Under the pieces are notes generated by a model, which was given only the letters and a program-made list of their open reading frames with translations, ran no database searches and had not been told where the DNA came from. Made by a program: the position numbers and the translations under genes. 64,000 bases of DNA from CAIKLP01 sp965279595 (GTDB lineage Bacteria > Bacteroidota > Bacteroidia > Sphingobacteriales > Sphingobacteriaceae): assembly GCA_965279595.1 (NCBI GenBank), contig OZ257246.1, forward strand, positions 1,550,001 through 1,614,000, read 5' to 3'. Below, piece after piece: positions 10,019 through 17,863 of the stretch; position 1 is the stretch's first letter, and each line of letters opens with the position of its first letter.

Positions 10019-10777
10019 TTAATTTTTTAAAAATGACCATACATAATTGCATATTTCTTCACGTTGTATTTTATTCGCTTTATTGTCCATGTCGTTATGA
10101 ATGGTATTAGGCAGTTTAATAATGGTGATATCAAACTTTTTCTGTTCTTCATCAGTAGGTAAAACTCCTGGGTCAGCAGGTAAATCGCTTGATCGCAAGG
10201 AATACACTTTCGGAGAATTAGTTCTAGGCAAAGCCATGCGTCTGTTGTCAAAAGTAATGATCTTGTCAACCAGGTTTGGATATTTTTGTGGAAACAAGGC
10301 AGACATGTCCCCACCATTTGAGTGCCCAATTAGTGTGATATGATTAAAGTCTAATTCAGGATTCGATTTTTTCAATTCATTGATCACAAATAAAATATTA
10401 TCTGCACCACGCTCCCAAAATGGTCGCCTAACAATTTGTGGAATACCCGCTGCTGGAATTAAACTATCAGTGGGCAACTCATGCTGTATGCTTGCCACAA
10501 AATATCCGTTGGAAGCTAAAAATTCTGTCAAGTAAGTATACTTCAAATAATCACCACCTCTATTTGCTCCATAGCCATGACTTACTATCACAATTTTCGG
10601 ATTGGCATTATTGGGTTTATAAAATGCAACTGGAATATTTCTATTTCTGGCTTGATCAAACAACGTTAAGGTATCAAACTTAAAAGTATATTTCTGATCA
10701 CTTGTTGCTTGCTGTTTGCTAATACAACTTGTTAAAAAGGGTAGGGTAATTAAAAGTAAGTAAATGATTTTTTTCAT
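10019..10777 (-). CDS. Alpha/beta-hydrolase lipoprotein
   Basis: The protein has 252 residues with a signal peptide and lipobox FLTSC (Cys18). The hydrolase fold shows VIVSHGYG (oxyanion loop, about 64-71) and the nucleophile elbow GHSNGG near residue 150. HNDMDN near the C-terminus supplies the probable catalytic His; an Asp in the ITFDNRR region may complete the triad. It resembles the chlorophyllase/PET-hydrolase-like esterase clan. The protein is probably anchored in the periplasm or outer membrane. Substrate unknown. Confidence 0.85.
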   Translation of the reverse strand: MKKIIYLLLITLPFLTSCISKQQATSDQKYTFKFDTLTLFDQARNRNIPVAFYKPNNANPKIVIVSHGYGANRGGDYLKYTYLTEFLASNGYFVASIQHELPTDSLIPAAGIPQIVRRPFWERGADNILFVINELKKSNPELDFNHITLIGHSNGGDMSALFPQKYPNLVDKIITFDNRRMALPRTNSPKVYSLRSSDLPADPGVLPTDEEQKKFDITIIKLPNTIHNDMDNKANKIQREEICNYVWSFLKN

Positions 10778-10872
10778 ATTGGTTAGGTAGGTATTGTTTT
10801 ATTTTTTCAATTCCTACAATATATTTGTTAGTGATTCTCCTGATTTGTAAAACTCGTTCGGTATCGGCATAT

Positions 10873-11388
10873 CTATTTTGTCAAAGTGAAAATAAATAAT
10901 TTAGGGTTTTCTTTATCTCTTTCTGTTGATTTAATAAAATTAAATTTTTCTAAAAGATTGCTTGAAGCTTGATTTGCATGATGCGTAAAAGCAAGTATCT
11001 TTTTAAGTTTCAATATATCAAATGCAAAATCAACAACTATTTGTACCGCTTCTTGCATTATTCCAAGCCTTTGAAACTCTGGCAATAATTCATAACCTAT
11101 TTCACAGCTATTTTTTTCTGCAAAATCATACAGACAAATGGTACCAACAAATGTTTTTGTTTCTGTCAAAGTAATTGCCCAATAAAACGCAATGTTTTTT
11201 TCAATGTTTTCATTTACTTTATTGATGAAGTTGATGGCATCTTCTGTATTACTGCTTAATGGTCTATCAAGGTATTTGTTGATTGCTGGGTCAGAGCGTA
11301 ACGCTAATACAGCCTCACTATCATCAATTGATAATTGTCTAAGTGTGAGACGTGTGGTTGTGAGAATGGGGAAGGAGGATTGGTTCAT
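10873..11388 (-). CDS. RimJ/RimL-type GNAT acetyltransferase
   Basis: The protein has 171 residues. It begins with ILTTTRLTLRQLSIDD, the standard opening of the RimJ/RimL subgroup, followed by CEIGYELLPEFQRLGIMQEA (acetyl-CoA binding, with Q-R-x-G-I-M) and SSNLLEKFNFI near the C-terminus. Homologues acetylate protein N-termini or small amines; the substrate cannot be told. It stands alone behind about 500 bases of repeats. Confidence 0.88.
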   Translation of the reverse strand: MNQSSFPILTTTRLTLRQLSIDDSEAVLALRSDPAINKYLDRPLSSNTEDAINFINKVNENIEKNIAFYWAITLTETKTFVGTICLYDFAEKNSCEIGYELLPEFQRLGIMQEAVQIVVDFAFDILKLKKILAFTHHANQASSNLLEKFNFIKSTERDKENPKLFIFTLTK

Positions 11389-11892
11389 TGTTTCAATTGT
11401 TGGTGGGAAGAATGTGTTAATGTGTTAATATGTTGATGTGTTAATTAGAGTCCGTTTGTTACAAGCTACAAATTCACAATTTAAAATTAATTTAATTAAC
11501 ATTTAAAATTTAAAATTCAAAATTTAAAATTATTTTGAGCATGGCTCAATTCTTCATTTAAGGAAGAATGTGGTAATATGATAATGTGTTGATGTGTTAA
11601 TTAGACTCCGTATGTTTCAGCCTACAAATATGCCCAATTCAAAATTCATAATTATTTTAATTGGCATTCAAAATTCATCACTCAACACTCATCACTTTTT
11701 TGCAAATAACTCTGTGCTTCCTTTACGAAAGAATGTGTTAATATGATAATGTGTTGATGTGTTAATTAGACTTCGTAGGTTATAGCTTACAAATTTGCCC
11801 AATTCAAAATTTAACATTTTTTAATTAACATTCAAAATTTAAAATTTAAAATTTAAAATTTCTCCCCTTCAACGTAAACATAAAAGTAAAGT
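11389..11892. repeat. Three tandem-like copies of the AT-rich dispersed repeat
   Basis: About 500 bases without a gene. Three related units start near 11411, 11567 and 11732. Each has the order: GTGTTAATNTGTTGATGTG, GTTAATTAGAC/GTCCGT, a short GTAGGTT...-like hairpin, CAATTCAAAATT, then TTCAAAATTTAAAATT. The unit spacing is about 160 bases. The same order of words recurs at 8.4, 26.0-26.6 and 32.7 kb. Confidence 0.85.
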
Positions 11893-12117
11893 TTACTTTT
11901 TCTTCTTCGCATCATCAGCAACATATTCCAAAATGTCGCTCGGTTGGCAATCCAAAGCCTTACAAATGGCTTCAAGTGTACTGAAGCGAATGGCTTTTGC
12001 TTTTCCTGTTTTTAAAATAGAGAGGTTGGAAATAGTCAAATCAACTCTTTCAGAAAGTTCATTTAATGAAATTTTTCGAATGGCCATGATTACATCTAAG
12101 TTTACAATTATTGGCAT
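11893..12117 (-). CDS. Cro/C1-type HTH regulator (YozG-like)
   Basis: The protein has 74 residues. The whole chain is one helix-turn-helix: MAIRKISLNELSERV, then DLTISNLSILKTGKAKAIR (recognition region) and LEAICKALDCQPSDILEY. This matches the small XRE regulators that are almost always encoded beside DUF2975 membrane proteins. That partner lies directly upstream (stop at 12121, start here at 12117, three bases apart), so the two are co-transcribed. The lysine-rich tail (KKKK) ends the protein. It probably autoregulates the pair. Confidence 0.88.
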   Translation of the reverse strand: MPIIVNLDVIMAIRKISLNELSERVDLTISNLSILKTGKAKAIRFSTLEAICKALDCQPSDILEYVADDAKKKK

Positions 12118-12120
12118 GGC

Positions 12121-12657
12121 TTATACAGTTAAATCGTTTTCATTTTGAAGTTCTACCCCTTTAGCAAAAATAGTTGCAATGATATAAATAACGGCAGCCA
12201 TTAAAATAAAGGCTTCACTATCGCCCCAGAATTGTTGGAGTTGTTCGGTTTGATAGCCTAGTTGCGATAGGTAGGTAGCTGAATTTTCTGCAATGGTGCT
12301 TAACAATCCAATAGCTAAAGTGATAAAACTAATACGAGTTATTTGTTTAGCTACAAATTGATTGAAGGGTTTTGCTAAATCAAGTTTAGTTATTAGCATA
12401 ACAACAATATAAAATAAATATGCTTTTAAAATGGCAATGGTTAAGATGAACGTGTACATGATAAAAAAAGAATATTGACTTTTATTATACATTTCGCTTA
12501 AATCTAATTTTTGATATAAGTTTTGTACAAATTCAGGTTTGTATAAGCTGAAAAAAAAGTTGACGAGTAATCCACCAGCTTCAACGCTCAAGCCCACAAA
12601 TATGATCCAGGCTAGAATAGTTAGTCCTATGAAAAGGTAATTGTTTGGTTTTGACAT
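12121..12657 (-). CDS. DUF2975 membrane protein
   Basis: The protein has 178 residues with four hydrophobic segments at about 8-35 (LFIGLTILAWIIFVGLSVEAGG), 62-88, 107-125 and 148-168. This is the DUF2975 arrangement. The gene is directly upstream of its usual partner, an XRE-type HTH gene. The function of the DUF2975/HTH pair is not established; a membrane-signal-to-regulator relay is a common guess. Confidence 0.85.
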   Translation of the reverse strand: MSKPNNYLFIGLTILAWIIFVGLSVEAGGLLVNFFFSLYKPEFVQNLYQKLDLSEMYNKSQYSFFIMYTFILTIAILKAYLFYIVVMLITKLDLAKPFNQFVAKQITRISFITLAIGLLSTIAENSATYLSQLGYQTEQLQQFWGDSEAFILMAAVIYIIATIFAKGVELQNENDLTV

Positions 12658-12822
12658 ATTGCTATTATTTAAGATTATAACGCAATATTAATAAATATTT
12701 ATTGATAAACAATAAAATTATATTAAATATCAAATAAAATGGGTTTGGGGTTTGGAAATGGATATTTGAATAAAATATATTCAGAATTTCAATAAATAAT
12801 TAAAGTACCTATATCAATAATG

Positions 12823-13368
12823 TTATTTAGTTTCATAATAATGTATAACCGCACCTGAACCAAATGTTTTAGTCTTGATCAATTTTAGCTTCATTCGCTC
12901 TTGCATATTTTCAAATAAAGGTAATCCCTTGCCTGCAATTACAGGGTGAATGCATAGTTGAAGTTCATCAATTAAATGTTGATTCATCAATTGTATAATT
13001 AAACTGCGGCTTCCAATAAAAATATCTTTCCCTGCTTGTTGTTTGAGTATAGAAACTTCTTCAGCTAAATCATGCTTCGCTAAACTTGCACTTTCCCAAT
13101 CTAAATTTTTAATGGTATTTGAAAAAACAATTTTCGGGATTTTATCAATTGCCAATGCAAAATCATCTAGTGATTTATCACCTGAAGGTTTAATGATTAA
13201 CTCTTGCCAAAATTGCATGAGTTGAAAGGTTGTTCTACCATATAGTAAAACCCCAGCATCATTTAATAAATCGGTATAATGTTGATGAATTTCTGCATCA
13301 GGATCAACTGCGGTATGATCACAAAATCCATCAATGGTCATATTGATTGCGGCGATTATTTTTCTCAT
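12823..13368 (-). CDS. RibD C-terminal-like dihydrofolate reductase-family protein
   Basis: The protein has 181 residues. MRKIIAAINMTIDGFCDH is the first strand of the RibD_C/DHFR fold; GVLLYGRTTFQLM (about 54-66), DIFIGSRSLIIQLM (about 134-147) and the ELQLCIHPVIAGKGLPLFE strand complete it. These stand-alone proteins bind NADPH and reduce unknown pterin- or deazaflavin-like substrates. It lies three bases downstream of the PaiB-like flavin-binding gene, so the two form an operon and may act on related cofactors. Confidence 0.87.
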   Translation of the reverse strand: MRKIIAAINMTIDGFCDHTAVDPDAEIHQHYTDLLNDAGVLLYGRTTFQLMQFWQELIIKPSGDKSLDDFALAIDKIPKIVFSNTIKNLDWESASLAKHDLAEEVSILKQQAGKDIFIGSRSLIIQLMNQHLIDELQLCIHPVIAGKGLPLFENMQERMKLKLIKTKTFGSGAVIHYYETK

Positions 13369-13371
13369 ATT

Positions 13372-14040
13372 TTAGGAATCAAATTTTGAACCATCCCATT
13401 CCAGTCCAGCAGGAAATAAACCTGCTTTTCTTTTCTTCATTTCTTCAGCAATCAAAGCAGCATTTCCACCTTGTTCATCTAATTTAGAAATAATGTTAAG
13501 GTAACTCTTCTCATCTCTATTCTGACTCAATTTAAACACATTCTCCAATTTCTCAGCTTTAATTTCAAAACCAACTATGGCAGTCATCATTTTGCTAGAA
13601 TAGGATTCTGGAAGGTTATCGAAAATAGTTGCTGATGCAGTATTGCCATTTTCCATTTTCAAAGTTAATTTCTTCATGAACTGAATAAGTTCATCGTTCG
13701 TCATAAAATTGATTTGTCCGCCAACATGCACACTCATATAATTCCATGTAGATCCAATTTGTTGGTTGCTATACCATGAAGCACTTACATAAGTACTGGG
13801 CCCGGTAAATACCAATAAGGCATTCGGATTTTCCATGAATGCTTTATGATGATCTGTATTTCGCATAATATGCCCTTGCAAATACAATTCTCCATTTCTT
13901 TCTACTAATAAAACTGGAATTTGCGTTGCAACTTGTACACCTGAAGCAAAGCTCCCCGTCATGAATGCAAAAGGATTTTTCTCTATGAAATCTAATATTT
14001 CTTGTTGGTCTTTTTCTTTAAAGTAGGAGAAATTGTACAT
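13372..14040 (-). CDS. PaiB-family FMN-binding protein
   Basis: The protein has 222 residues, a normal PaiB length. The split-barrel flavin fold is visible in NPFAFMTGSFASGVQVATQIP (quoted from within residues 25-46), HIMRNTDHHKAF, VFTGPSTYVSASWY and NYMSVHVGG. The C-terminal helices (SKMMTAIVGFEI..., LSQNRDEKSY) are family-typical. Bacillus PaiB is annotated as a negative regulator, but the fold suggests flavin-dependent reduction. It is the upstream gene of a two-gene operon with the RibD-like gene. Confidence 0.87.
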   Translation of the reverse strand: MYNFSYFKEKDQQEILDFIEKNPFAFMTGSFASGVQVATQIPVLLVERNGELYLQGHIMRNTDHHKAFMENPNALLVFTGPSTYVSASWYSNQQIGSTWNYMSVHVGGQINFMTNDELIQFMKKLTLKMENGNTASATIFDNLPESYSSKMMTAIVGFEIKAEKLENVFKLSQNRDEKSYLNIISKLDEQGGNAALIAEEMKKRKAGLFPAGLEWDGSKFDS

Positions 14041-14189
14041 GTTAATTTGATTGATATATTCTATATTTAAGTTTATGTTGTTCTATTTTTTTGAATTTGA
14101 TAGAAAAACTTTCAGAAATTGATAATTTATAAGTAATTCTTGAAAATTTAGCAATTTAATTTAGGTTGAAACTAACAAATCTACTTTTT

Positions 14190-14939
14190 TCATTCAATTC
14201 GTTTTACGATATTTTCAAGATTATCAATCACAAGATTGAAAACTATCTTTTGATTAGGAAAATAGCTCTGAATGTCATTTCGCAATTGTACAAAAGGTTC
14301 TAAAGATTCGGTACTACTTGTTACTGATGGGTTACATGAAATTGAAATTTCAAAACTGGAGTTTACTTTTTTTGCATAAACAAATTTTGTAAATGAATCA
14401 TTAAAAAAAGCCGTCTTTGTGAAACTGTCTGCGAGTTTATCAATTTCGCTTTCTGTAATATTACTTTTATCAAAAGCAATTTCGTTCTTCCTTTCACCAT
14501 ATGTCTTTGTTGCTGAAGTATCAGTTATGAAAACAATTAGAAACACAATGGCAAGTGTTACAACAAGTCCAATAAGCCCTATAACGATTATTCTCCACCA
14601 GCCGAAAAAACTACCTCCTGTTGAAATGTATTCTTCTATATTTTTTCCTTGATAATACTTAACTAGGTAGTAAGTAATAATCGTATAAATTAATGGAATA
14701 ATTTGATTTGGAATTTTAACATTATCTGGAATTGAAAATATTAAAACAAATAATATAATTAAAGTGATGATAGCGTAAACCCAAGTCTTTTTGGCTCTAT
14801 TGATTTCACCAAAAGCTTTAAAATTTTCTGCAATTAGGTAACCTGCTACCAATGGTCCTCCCAAAAAAGTTCCAACATAAATTGCTCTGTCTTTGTAGAT
14901 TTTTTCAGTTTTATTCTTGATCTCAATTATTTCTTCCAT
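14190..14939 (-). CDS. Four-TM membrane protein of unknown family
   Basis: The protein has 249 residues. Hydrophobic segments lie at about 22-40, 51-69, 77-95 and 115-138; the rest (about 140-249) is a soluble domain with two cysteine-free beta strands and a short KKVNSSFEISISCNP segment. The N-terminus MEEIIEIKNKTEKIYKDR is cytosolic and charged. I do not recognise the family. It is 54 bases downstream of another small membrane-protein gene (14994-15401), which begins with a similar MEE sequence, so the two may be co-expressed. Confidence 0.6.
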   Translation of the reverse strand: MEEIIEIKNKTEKIYKDRAIYVGTFLGGPLVAGYLIAENFKAFGEINRAKKTWVYAIITLIILFVLIFSIPDNVKIPNQIIPLIYTIITYYLVKYYQGKNIEEYISTGGSFFGWWRIIVIGLIGLVVTLAIVFLIVFITDTSATKTYGERKNEIAFDKSNITESEIDKLADSFTKTAFFNDSFTKFVYAKKVNSSFEISISCNPSVTSSTESLEPFVQLRNDIQSYFPNQKIVFNLVIDNLENIVKRIE

Positions 14940-14993
14940 AGTTATGTTTAAGGTTTTCTTGTAATGATTGGCGAATTTACTGTTATTTATTTT

Positions 14994-15401
14994 TTAATTA
15001 CTTCTTTCTCTGACTTTCAATTTTGAAATTATACGACCTGAAATGTAAATTACTGTCGATATAAAAAATGCATATATAATACCTGTAATGAAAGAAAAAT
15101 TTCTTCCGGTGTCACTTATTAGTTTTCTCATTGCCTCTTTTTGTTCATTACATACTTCTGCACCATTAAACATTCCGTCTTTATTTATATCATATCGATT
15201 TAAGTCCCATTGATAATAAATATCATCATATGTAGCTTGAGCAACAATAAATAAGTATAAAACAAAAAATACTGACACACTGAACCATGACAATTTGTTT
15301 TTGGAGAATATTTTTCTACGGAAAAATAAAATTACCCCTAGTACAATTAAACAAATAATGGTTGGTGTTGCTAAATGATATGGTATTGTTATTTCTTCCA
15401 A
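14994..15401 (-). CDS. Small membrane protein with one EF-hand-like loop; TTG start
   Basis: The protein has 135 residues with three hydrophobic segments (about 10-27, 37-53, 100-122). Between the second and third lies DINKDGMFNGAE (about 73-84), which matches the EF-hand calcium loop D-x-N-x-D-G-x-F-x-x-x-E. There is no ATG near the 5' end; an in-frame TAG lies 27 bases upstream, so translation must begin at the TTG at 15401 (or a later non-ATG codon). Family not recognised. The loop should face one side of the membrane between helices 2 and 3. Confidence 0.55.
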   Translation of the reverse strand: MEEITIPYHLATPTIICLIVLGVILFFRRKIFSKNKLSWFSVSVFFVLYLFIVAQATYDDIYYQWDLNRYDINKDGMFNGAEVCNEQKEAMRKLISDTGRNFSFITGIIYAFFISTVIYISGRIISKLKVRERSN

Positions 15402-15457
15402 TTTTATTTTATTATGATTTGCATTCTAGATTTTTTATTTATATGTGATTGCTTATG

Positions 15458-15606
15458 AAAACATCTACAAAGGTTTGTGCTTTGCGCTGAAAGGTTTTTT
15501 AACGCTATTGTTTATGCGATAAACAATACTTTCGGCACCACCACTTCTGTAAACTTCGAGACATGAAACCTCAGTAATCTATACTCCCTTGTTAGCTTTC
15601 GTTCTT
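15458..15606 (-). repeat. attC-like imperfect palindrome (site A)
   Basis: This lies directly 3' of the GNAT gene at 15621. It has GTTAGCT at 15591-15597 nearest the gene. GCTGAAAG at 15486-15493 pairs with CTTTCGGC at 15529-15536 (one G-T), enclosing a perfect inner hairpin TATTGTTTAT/ATAAACAATA at 15506-15515 and 15519-15528. The left flank GTGCTTTGCG resembles the arms of sites D and E. Confidence 0.5.
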
Positions 15607-15620
15607 CTTTTCGGCAACTA

Positions 15621-16094
15621 TTATTTGTCATCATCATTGTTCACTTTTTCAAAAGAATAAGTAAAATGTGTTGCTTGTAGTTCATTGCTGAAATCAGTTG
15701 TTCTATAAAAATTCACAGCTTGTGTGTCGTCAGTTTCTGCCTCAACATAAGCTTCTTCAAAACCATTTTCTTTGCAATATTCAGTTAAATAAGTGATAAG
15801 TTTTTGCCCAATACCTTTTCTTTGGTACTCTGCTAAAACCCCAAGGTCATAGATGTATGCAATTGGTTTAGTTGAATAATAACGATGTAGAATATAAACA
15901 GTTAGTCCGCCAATAACTTTGCTATCATGCTTTGCAACTAAAGTAAAGAAGTCAGGTTTATTTAATAGACTTTTCAAATGCTTTTCATCAGGCTTGTTGA
16001 AATTGTCCATTTCAAATACTTGTTCAAAAATATTTAGGAGATCGACAAAGTTGCTGATGTCTTGTGTGGAAAGCTTTTTTATTTCAATGTCCAT
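15621..16094 (-). CDS. AAC(3)-I/GNAT-like acetyltransferase
   Basis: The protein has 157 residues. IKKLSTQDISNFVDLL, then FEMDNFNKPDEKHLKSLL resemble the aminoglycoside 3-N-acetyltransferase I group; LGVLAEYQRKGIGQKLI is the acetyl-CoA loop (Q-R-K-G-I-G) and EAYVEAETDDTQAVNFYR the C-terminal strand and helix. AAC(3)-I genes are well known as integron cassettes, which fits the attC-like palindrome just downstream (15458-15606). Actual drug resistance cannot be inferred; the substrate is unknown. Confidence 0.8.
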   Translation of the reverse strand: MDIEIKKLSTQDISNFVDLLNIFEQVFEMDNFNKPDEKHLKSLLNKPDFFTLVAKHDSKVIGGLTVYILHRYYSTKPIAYIYDLGVLAEYQRKGIGQKLITYLTEYCKENGFEEAYVEAETDDTQAVNFYRTTDFSNELQATHFTYSFEKVNNDDDK

Positions 16095-16268
16095 ATATAT
16101 TCTTCTTGTGGGGCTGATTTACATAGAGCCTTAAAGTCAGGCGGGTTTACTTCAGTTGTGGTTTTTAGAACGGAGTATTTTCGACTTTGACAGAACGAAT
16201 TTATGGAAAAAGCAATTACAATTTAAAAGAAATTAGCATTTGCTTGAAACAGCTTTGTGTACGATGTA

Positions 16269-17222
16269 TTATACTAAGATATACCTTGTATTGTTTAGTG
16301 TTCCAACTGTTTGGAGGATATTCATTTCAACCCCTTTTTTTAAATCTCTGCTTGCGGTTGCGGATGAAATATCCTTAAAAACATTCATATAATCTTTTCT
16401 TGAGAATTCGTTTTTTCCAAGTTTAATGAAATATTCAATTCTATCTAATTCTGTCATCGTTCTATTATTGAAACTTAGGAGATTCTCTAAGGATTTATCG
16501 ATAACATTTAACATGTAAGTAATGAAAATTGCAGATTGTCCAGATTTATCACTCAATTCTAAAGACTTGTAATAATCATTTTGTGTTTCACTGATTAATG
16601 TTTCAAATGGAAGAAACTCAAAAACAGGGTATTTCTCCTTGAGAATAACTGTTTGCCAAAGTCTTCCCATTCTACCATTTCCATCTAAAAATGGATGTAT
16701 AAATTCCATTTCATAATGAAAGACACAACTTTTTATTAGTGTTAATTCATCTTCATTTTTTAAATAGGAAAATAAATCTTTCATTAGGCCTATTACATTT
16801 TCAGCAGGGGGTGCAACGTGTGAAACTTTTGCACCCTTCACAATTCCTACACCTTTAGTTCTATATTTTCCAGGTTTCTCAATTAGATCTTGCATTAATG
16901 TTTGATGAGCTTTAAGGAGTGATTTTTCAGAATTGGATTTTAAACTTTCCAAAGTTTCATAAACTTTAATTGCATTTAAAACTTCCAGAATATCTTTTTG
17001 AGGACCAATCACTTTTTTATTTTCAATAATTGCGGTGATTTGCTCTTCACTTAAAGTGTTGCCTTCAATTTGAAGAGAGGAATGAATGGTTTTGATTTTA
17101 TTTTGTTTTCGCAATTGTGGAGATTGCTTATTGAGATAATTTGCATTAACCTCACCGATTTTTTCAGAAATGGAGCTTATTAATTTCAGAATAGCTGATG
17201 TAATTTCGTATGGAGGTTTCAT
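16269..17222 (-). CDS. Fic-domain AMP-transferase with winged-helix tail
   Basis: The protein has 317 residues from the ATG at 17222; a TTG at 17255 is in frame but would lie inside the promoter. Residues 49-54 (SLQIEG) are the inhibitory (S/T)xxxE(G/N) helix placed N-terminal to the Fic core (class II). The catalytic loop is HPFLDGNGRMGR with His176. The C-terminal 60 residues (RIEYFIKLGKNEFSRKDY..., ATASRDLKKGVEMN) look like a winged helix. Fic enzymes AMPylate Ser/Thr/Tyr of target proteins. A 22-bp palindrome lies immediately upstream of the start, so the winged helix may repress its own promoter. The arrangement resembles stand-alone Bacteroides Fic proteins. Confidence 0.9.
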   Translation of the reverse strand: MKPPYEITSAILKLISSISEKIGEVNANYLNKQSPQLRKQNKIKTIHSSLQIEGNTLSEEQITAIIENKKVIGPQKDILEVLNAIKVYETLESLKSNSEKSLLKAHQTLMQDLIEKPGKYRTKGVGIVKGAKVSHVAPPAENVIGLMKDLFSYLKNEDELTLIKSCVFHYEMEFIHPFLDGNGRMGRLWQTVILKEKYPVFEFLPFETLISETQNDYYKSLELSDKSGQSAIFITYMLNVIDKSLENLLSFNNRTMTELDRIEYFIKLGKNEFSRKDYMNVFKDISSATASRDLKKGVEMNILQTVGTLNNTRYILV

Positions 17223-17274
17223 GATAGTATCATATGATACTATCAAAAGTATCAATTTTAGTCCGAATTACAAA
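17223..17274 (-). promoter_or_regulatory. fic promoter with 22-bp palindromic operator
   Basis: On the minus strand the promoter reads TTTG (17271-17274), 19 bases, then TACTTTTG (17244-17251), an exact Bacteroidota -33/-7 pair. Bases 17223-17244 form a perfect palindrome built from GATAGTATCAT and its complement, spanning the expected start of transcription and ending one base before the ATG. A further GATAC half-site overlaps the -7 box. Confidence 0.8.
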
Positions 17275-17406
17275 ACTTTTGTTAAGTGCTGTGGTCCATA
17301 CCTGATGGTAAGTTTAGTTTATTTTTAAATAGCTGGTTTTCTTGAATAAATAAAGTTCATGATTTGGCAGCATTGTCTTGTAAATTTATACTTACAGCAT
17401 ATTCCA

Positions 17407-17850
17407 TTACTCTGCCATTTTATTCTTTAAATCAATCGATAAGCTTTCATCATTCAAAACGAATTTTGCATCTTGGCAATATTGTGTTTTCCCAAGATAT
17501 TGTTCGTATTTGGATGTTTTAATAGTAGTAAATTCTACCCACTCCTTATTTTCTTGAGATAAAAATTCAGCACATAAAACATAAACCTTTTCAGTGTTTG
17601 CTGATTTAATATAGCCAATTTTCACCTTACGGAAATCAATAGCTGTTGGTGGTTGATGATTACGAAAATCATTAACAGCCGAAGCAATTAAAAACTGAAC
17701 TACCGAGTCTGGAATACTTTCATTTTCAGAAATTGCAGTTGAACTTTCTTTTGTTTCTGATTTGTTGTTAGCGTTACAACTAATGATTGTTGATATAAAT
17801 AATAGGAAAGCAATTGTTTTTAGTGTGTGTTTAAAAATTTGGTTTTTCAT
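17407..17850 (-). CDS. Small lipoprotein, unknown family
   Basis: The protein has 147 residues with a signal peptide and lipobox (STIISC, Cys25), then a Ser/Glu-rich linker and a globular part from about residue 45 (IPDSVVQFLIASAVNDFRN, KVKIGYIKSANTEKVYVLC). The length and strand pattern suggest a small periplasmic domain, but I do not recognise it. It is 13 bases downstream of the HExxH protein gene at 17864, so it is probably co-transcribed with it. Confidence 0.6.
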   Translation of the reverse strand: MKNQIFKHTLKTIAFLLFISTIISCNANNKSETKESSTAISENESIPDSVVQFLIASAVNDFRNHQPPTAIDFRKVKIGYIKSANTEKVYVLCAEFLSQENKEWVEFTTIKTSKYEQYLGKTQYCQDAKFVLNDESLSIDLKNKMAE

Positions 17851-17863
17851 TTAGTTTTTCAAT

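Noticed and set aside
15621..16094. GNAT gene as an aminoglycoside-resistance gene
   Set aside because: It resembles the AAC(3)-I group only in general layout; substrate specificity cannot be read from the sequence.
16095..16268. Gap between the GNAT and fic genes as another attC-like site
   Set aside because: It contains CAGGCGGGTTTAC, similar to the arms of other sites, but no pairing arm or GTTAG core could be found.
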